NCBI RefSeq assembly: GCF_008639165.1
Contig: NZ_CP029197.1
Coordinates: 7,506,001 to 7,570,000 of the forward strand
Reading direction: 5' to 3'
Origin: Streptomyces venezuelae ATCC 10712
GTDB taxonomy: Bacteria > Actinomycetota > Actinomycetes > Streptomycetales > Streptomycetaceae
Length of the DNA: 64,000 nucleotides
Part shown: one piece after another, positions 59,816 through 64,000 of the stretch
Numbering within the stretch: the first letter of the stretch is position 1
Layout of the letters: each line of letters opens with the position of its first letter
Notes under the pieces: generated by a model
What the model saw: the letters and a program-made list of their open reading frames with translations, nothing else
What the model was told of the DNA's origin: nothing
Databases searched by the model: none
Translations under genes and position numbers: made by a program

Positions 59816-60780
59816 TGTCGTTCGACGCCGTCGCCCAGCAGCCCAAGCTGCTGTACCTGCTCCAGGGCGTCGCCGCCTTCGCGGCGGTGGTCTCCCTGAT
59901 CCTGCTGGCGCTGCACCGCGGGCCGGTAAGGAGTAGGGCCGCGGCCCTTCTCCTGCTGGCCCCCGCGCTGCTGCTGCTCACGGTCGGTCTCCTCCTGCCC
60001 GGTCTGCGCACCCTGGTTCTGTCGTTCACCGACAGCGGGGGAGACGCGTGGGCCGGCTTCGACAACTACGTGTGGCTGGTCACCGACCCCCGGGCGGTGG
60101 TGGCGCTGCGCAACACCCTCGCGTGGGTGGTGCTCGTGCCGTTGCTCGCGACCTCGGTCGGTCTGCACTACGCGGCGGCCGTCGCACGGTCGCGGTTCAG
60201 GGCGTTCGCGCTGTCCCTCGTCCTCACGCCGATGGCGATCTCCTTCGTCGGCGCGGGCGTCGTCTGGAAATTCGTCTACGCCTACCGCCCCGCGGAAGCC
60301 GGGCAGATCGGGCTGCTCAACCAGCTCGTCGTCGCCTTCGGCGGCGAACCGAGGCAGTGGCTCGTCGACTCTCCCTGGAACGTCCTGTTCCTCATCGTGG
60401 CGATGGTGTGGACACAGGCGGGCTTCGCGGCCGTCCTGCTGGCCGGCGCGATCAGGGCCGTTCCCGCGGAGCTGACCGAGGCGGCCCGACTCGACGGCGC
60501 GTCCCACGGGCAGATCCTCCGGCGGATCACCCTTCCGTCGATCAGGCCCACGCTGCTCGTCGTGCTCCTCGCCCAGGCGATCGGCACCTTCAAGGCCTTC
60601 GACATCGTCAAGACCATGACCGGCGGACAATTCGACACGGGCGTCATCGCCCACGCGATGTACGACCAGGCCTTCCGCTACGGCGAGACGGGCCGCGGGG
60701 CGGCGCTCGCCGTGCTCCTCTTCCTCCTCGTCACCCCCTTCGTCGCCCACCAGATCCGGGCACAGCGGAGGACGGGGTGA
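59815..60780 (+). CDS. Sugar ABC transporter permease, AglF-like
   Basis: A 321-residue permease with about eight hydrophobic segments, two more at the N-terminus than in MalF-short types (LLYLLQGVAAFAAVVSLILL first), as in AglF. The EAA loop is TEAARLDGASHGQILRRITLP. ATG overlaps the binding-protein stop (TGATG); the next start overlaps its own stop (GTGA). Confidence 0.88.
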   Translation: MSFDAVAQQPKLLYLLQGVAAFAAVVSLILLALHRGPVRSRAAALLLLAPALLLLTVGLLLPGLRTLVLSFTDSGGDAWAGFDNYVWLVTDPRAVVALRNTLAWVVLVPLLATSVGLHYAAAVARSRFRAFALSLVLTPMAISFVGAGVVWKFVYAYRPAEAGQIGLLNQLVVAFGGEPRQWLVDSPWNVLFLIVAMVWTQAGFAAVLLAGAIRAVPAELTEAARLDGASHGQILRRITLPSIRPTLLVVLLAQAIGTFKAFDIVKTMTGGQFDTGVIAHAMYDQAFRYGETGRGAALAVLLFLLVTPFVAHQIRAQRRTG

Positions 60781-61664
60781 ACGGCGTCCGGGAGCGTCTG
60801 GCCTCCCGCGCCTTCACATCGATCGCCGTGGTGATCGCGGTCCTCTGGACGACACCGACCCTCGGCCTCCTGCTCTCCTCGTTCCGCCCCGAGAAGGAGA
60901 TCAAGACGACGGGCTGGTGGACCGTGTTCCGTGCCCCGCGCTTCACGCTCGACAACTACGGAGAGGTGCTGTCCGGCGGCGGTCACGGGGCGGGGCGGCT
61001 CGCGGAGTACTTCGTCAACTCGGTCGTCATCACCGTTCCCTCCGTGCTGTTCCCGCTCGTGCTCGCGTTCTTCGCGGCGTACGCCCTGGCCTGGATCGAC
61101 TTCAGGGGGCGCGACGCGCTCGTCGTCGGCATCTTCGCGCTCCAGGTCGTACCGCTCCAGATGGCGCTCGTTCCTCTCCTGAAGCTCTTCTCCCAGGGCT
61201 GGCTGTTCCTGCCCGCCTGGCACCTCACCGGTCCCGCGCGGTTCGGCCAGGTCTGGTTCGCCCACACGGTCTTCGCGCTGCCCTTCGCGGTGTTCCTCCT
61301 GCACAACTTCCTGGCCGCGCTGCCCCGGGACCTGATCGAGGCCGCCCGCGTCGACGGCGCGTCGCACGGGACGCTGCTGCTCCGGATCGTGCTGCCGCTG
61401 GCCCGCCCGGCCTGCGTCACCTTCGCCACCATCCAGTTCCTCTGGGTGTGGAACGACCTCCTCGTGGCACTGACCCTGTCCGGCGGTACGGCCGAGACCG
61501 CGCCGATGACGGTCAGACTGGCGAGCCTGGCCGGGACCTACGGCAACGAATGGCAGCGGCTCACCGCGGGAGCCTTCGTGGCCGCGCTCGTCCCGCTGCT
61601 CGTCTTCTTCTCCCTCCAGCGGCACTTCGCCCGGGGACTGCTCACCGGATCGGTCAAGGGATGA
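60777..61664 (+). CDS. Sugar ABC transporter permease, AglG-like
   Basis: A 295-residue permease with six hydrophobic segments (first AFTSIAVVIAVLWTTPTLGL) and EAA loop IEAARVDGASHGTLLLRIVLP. GTG start in the AglF-like stop. Its stop overlaps the regulator start (ATGA). The ATPase partner is not in the window; as in the mannan importer, a shared MsiK-like ATPase is likely. Confidence 0.88.
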   Translation: MNGVRERLASRAFTSIAVVIAVLWTTPTLGLLLSSFRPEKEIKTTGWWTVFRAPRFTLDNYGEVLSGGGHGAGRLAEYFVNSVVITVPSVLFPLVLAFFAAYALAWIDFRGRDALVVGIFALQVVPLQMALVPLLKLFSQGWLFLPAWHLTGPARFGQVWFAHTVFALPFAVFLLHNFLAALPRDLIEAARVDGASHGTLLLRIVLPLARPACVTFATIQFLWVWNDLLVALTLSGGTAETAPMTVRLASLAGTYGNEWQRLTAGAFVAALVPLLVFFSLQRHFARGLLTGSVKG

Positions 61665-64000
61665 GCCCCGGCCGGCCCGAGGAACACGACGTGACGACCC
61701 GGCTCAGCCGGCCCGGGCTGCGGGGCCGCGAAGCCGAGCTGGAACAGCTGCGCGCCCTCGTCGCAGCGGTGCGCGACGGCGAGGGAGGAGCGATCGCGCT
61801 GCTCCTCGGCGAGCCCGGGATCGGCAAGACCGTGCTGCTGCGGGAGGCCGTCTCGCTCGCACGGGCCCACGGGTTCGTCATCAGCCATGGACGCGCCGAG
61901 GAACTGCACGAACTGGCACCGCTCGCCTCACTGGCCTCCGGGCTCCTGCACGGCGACCCGCCGCTGCTCTCCGGCACGGACTTCGCGGACCTCGCCGGCC
62001 ACCACGACCAGCGCATCTGGCTCGTCGAGCGACTGGCCCAGCTGATCGAGGAACGCTCGGCGGGCAGGCCCGTGCTGATCGCGGTCGACGACGTTCAATG
62101 GGCCGATCCGCTGAGCCGTTTCGCCCTGAGCGTCCTGCCGGCACGGCTGCTCAGCTCCCCGGTCCTCTGGCTGCTCACCAGCAGGGAGAACCCGGAGCCG
62201 TACGGGCAGGGGCCGCCGGCGACGACCCTCCCGCTGCGGCCGCTGTCCGAGACGGCCCTGGCCGAGCTGGCACGCGACGTCCTCGGCGGGGACGTGCCCG
62301 CGCGGGTCGAGGAGCTCCTCGACGGGGCGGGCGGCAACCCCTTCCTCGCGGCCGAGATCCTCTCGGGCATCGCGGCGACCGGCGCGGACGGGCCGGAACC
62401 GCCCGAGCGACTGGTCCTCGGCGTACGCGGCCGACTGGCCGACCTCAGGCCGGACACCCTGCACTTCCTGCGGATCGGCTCGGTCCTCGGCCGCGCGTTC
62501 TCGCTCGCCGACGCCGCTGCCCTGTGCGGCCGGCCCGCCTCAGGACTGAGCGCCGAAGTGGACGAGGCGATCGCCGCCGCTCTCCTCCACGACGACGGCG
62601 AACGCCTCCTGTTCCGCCACGACCTGCTCCGCCAGGCGGTGTACGCCGACCTCGCCCCCTCCGTACGCCGGGCACTGCACCGGGAGGCGGCGAGGCGGCT
62701 CGTCGCGGCGGGCCGGAGCTCCGGCGACGCGGTCCCGCACCTGCTGAAGAGCGCCGAACCCGGCGACACGGAGGCCATCGCACTGCTCGGCACAGCCGCC
62801 GAGGACGTGATCGCCGTGATGCCCGACCTCGCCGCCGACCTGGCCGTACGCGCCCTGGAACTCGTACCGCCCCGTGCGCCCATGGCGTACGACGTGGGGG
62901 AGCGCGCCATCGTCGCGCTGACCCGCGCGGGCCGGTACACACAGGCACGGGACACCGGGGACGCGCTGCTCGCCCGGCGGCCGCCCCTGGACGTCTTCGC
63001 CCGTCTGCAGTGCGTCCTCGGCGACACGCTCTGGCACCTCGACGACGTCCAGGAACTGACCCGCCGCACGACGACGGCGCTGGCCGCCGTCACCGACCCG
63101 GCGATCCGCGCCCGGCTGACCGCCCGGCACGCCCTGGTCCGGTCCCGCGGGAGCGACCTCGGGGCCGCCCGGGAGACCGGCGAACGGGCGCTCGCCGAGG
63201 CGGAGCGGGCAGGGGACCGGGAGGCTCGCGTCCTCGCGCTGTGGGGCCTCGGCGAGATCGCCCTCAACGCGGGCGACTGCGCCGCGGCCGTCGCACACCA
63301 CACGGCGCTGAGCGTGTTCGACTCGGCCTTCCTTCCCGAGGAGGCCATCGCCCTGATCCACTTGGACGACTTCGACGCCGTACGGCGACTGCTCCGGACT
63401 GCGGGCGACCTTCCCCTGCGCCCCGCCATGCTCATCTGGACCCAGGGAACCCTCAACATGGGGCTCGGGCGGCTCGACGACGCGGACGCCGACTTCGTCA
63501 CCGCCGAGCGTCTCGAAGCGGACCTCCACGTGCCCGGCAACCTGGTCAACCTCCGCGTCAACCGCGGCCTCCTCGCGATGCTGCGCGGCGACCGCGAGGC
63601 CGCGCGGGAACACCTGGACGTCGTACGGGCGGCCGTGGCCGACCGGCCGAACACGGGCAACCACGCCACCCACCGGTACTTCGAGGCCGTCGTCGCCGAC
63701 GCCGAAGGCGACCACGCGGCAGCGGCCGAATTCGTCCGGACGGTGCAGCGCGACCACCCCTTCCTCCGGTGGCGGCTCCTGCGCCCCCATGTCGTCCAGG
63801 CCGTGCGGATCGCCCTGCGCGGCGGGGACCGGGAGCTCGCCGAGGACCTCGCGGCCCAGGCGGCCGCACACGCCATCCGCAACCCCACCGTGCCGACCGC
63901 CCAGGGGACGGCCGCGCACGCGTCCGCCCTGGTGAACGCCGACCACGGACTCCTGGAGCGGGCGGTGGACATCCTCCTCGACGGCCCCCGGCCGCTGTCC
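61661..64000 (+). CDS. LAL-type (MalT-like) ATPase transcriptional regulator, 3'-truncated
   Basis: 780 codons are present, open to the window edge. The N-terminal ATPase has GRE-x-E-L-x-x-L (residues 21-30), Walker A LLLGEPGIGKTVLL (GEPGIGKT at 50-57) and Walker B VLIAVDDVQWAD near 140. From about 330 the sequence is a run of TPR-like helices (ALNAGDCAAAVAHHTALSVF, GLLAMLRGDREAAREHLDVV). LAL regulators carry a LuxR-type HTH at the C-terminus, which must lie beyond the window. The ATG overlaps the AglG-like stop (ATGA), so this regulator is made with the importer and probably senses the imported sugar, as MalT senses maltotriose. Confidence 0.85.
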   Translation, partial: MSPGRPEEHDVTTRLSRPGLRGREAELEQLRALVAAVRDGEGGAIALLLGEPGIGKTVLLREAVSLARAHGFVISHGRAEELHELAPLASLASGLLHGDPPLLSGTDFADLAGHHDQRIWLVERLAQLIEERSAGRPVLIAVDDVQWADPLSRFALSVLPARLLSSPVLWLLTSRENPEPYGQGPPATTLPLRPLSETALAELARDVLGGDVPARVEELLDGAGGNPFLAAEILSGIAATGADGPEPPERLVLGVRGRLADLRPDTLHFLRIGSVLGRAFSLADAAALCGRPASGLSAEVDEAIAAALLHDDGERLLFRHDLLRQAVYADLAPSVRRALHREAARRLVAAGRSSGDAVPHLLKSAEPGDTEAIALLGTAAEDVIAVMPDLAADLAVRALELVPPRAPMAYDVGERAIVALTRAGRYTQARDTGDALLARRPPLDVFARLQCVLGDTLWHLDDVQELTRRTTTALAAVTDPAIRARLTARHALVRSRGSDLGAARETGERALAEAERAGDREARVLALWGLGEIALNAGDCAAAVAHHTALSVFDSAFLPEEAIALIHLDDFDAVRRLLRTAGDLPLRPAMLIWTQGTLNMGLGRLDDADADFVTAERLEADLHVPGNLVNLRVNRGLLAMLRGDREAAREHLDVVRAAVADRPNTGNHATHRYFEAVVADAEGDHAAAAEFVRTVQRDHPFLRWRLLRPHVVQAVRIALRGGDRELAEDLAAQAAAHAIRNPTVPTAQGTAAHASALVNADHGLLERAVDILLDGPRPLS

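Noticed and set aside
1..64000. tRNA, rRNA, CRISPR arrays and riboswitches
   Set aside because: No cloverleaf-like segments with a TTCGA-type arm and acceptor pairing, no rRNA stretches, and no regularly spaced repeats were found by reading both strands; small RNAs cannot be excluded.

Overview
The window is high-GC actinobacterial DNA, almost certainly from a Streptomyces or a very close relative. Pointers are strong third-position G/C, frequent GTG starts, operons joined by ATGA/GTGA/TGATG overlaps, a complete ergothioneine operon egtABCD, LacI-controlled sugar ABC systems with no ATPase gene of their own, and secreted two-domain polysaccharidases. No rRNA, tRNA or CRISPR array was seen.

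Layout. 0-5.3 kb: a truncated HAD phosphatase, dodecin, a VWA protein, an orphan DasA-like sugar-binding lipoprotein behind a large dyad and a DasR-like site, and an acyltransferase pair resembling ornithine-lipid synthesis (OlsB/OlsA-like). 5.2-9.5 kb: egtABCD on the minus strand. 9.8-15.9 kb: a microbial PARG-like protein, small proteins, a VanZ-like protein, a dienelactone-hydrolase-fold protein without its usual nucleophile, a decayed Pro/Tyr repeat tract, an SPFH/flotillin operon. 16-18.7 kb: an MFS transporter divergent from a LacI regulator with two tandem operators. 18.9-22.2 kb: a thiolase, thioredoxin, and a flavoprotein disulfide reductase. 22.2-26.2 kb: TetR regulator, NCS1 permease and YtcJ-type amidohydrolase around a 41-bp operator. 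26.3-29 kb: a DUF305 lipoprotein and a DUF6153-like protein behind a CsoR-like operator, a TPR protein and a pirin.

29.5-47.5 kb is a beta-mannan utilisation locus: ROK sugar kinase, mannose-6-phosphate isomerase, three GH5 mannanases (one broken by two lesions, one with a freshly duplicated binding module), a GH2 beta-mannosidase, a sugar ABC importer (binding protein and two permeases), an ABC exporter-type protein and two LacI regulators. Two operator families run through it: TTAACCGGTTAA-like sites before five transcription units, and GACAACGTTGTC before the kinase operon and the third mannanase. The implied route is extracellular mannan cleavage, import of manno-oligosaccharides, intracellular hydrolysis by beta-mannosidase, then kinase and ManA leading to fructose-6-phosphate.

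47.5-49.6 kb is a scar of mobile DNA: an IS5-like transposase pseudogene, a tyrosine-integrase remnant and an unidentified fragment. 49.7-52.9 kb: isochorismatase-fold hydrolase, DoxX, Dps and a second flavoprotein paralogous to the one at 20.8 kb. 53.1-58.4 kb: two paralogous alpha/beta hydrolases, an HSL-type esterase, a second YtcJ amidohydrolase and a YaaH-like transporter. 58.5-64 kb: an AglEFG-like ABC importer co-translated with a large LAL-type regulator that runs off the window.
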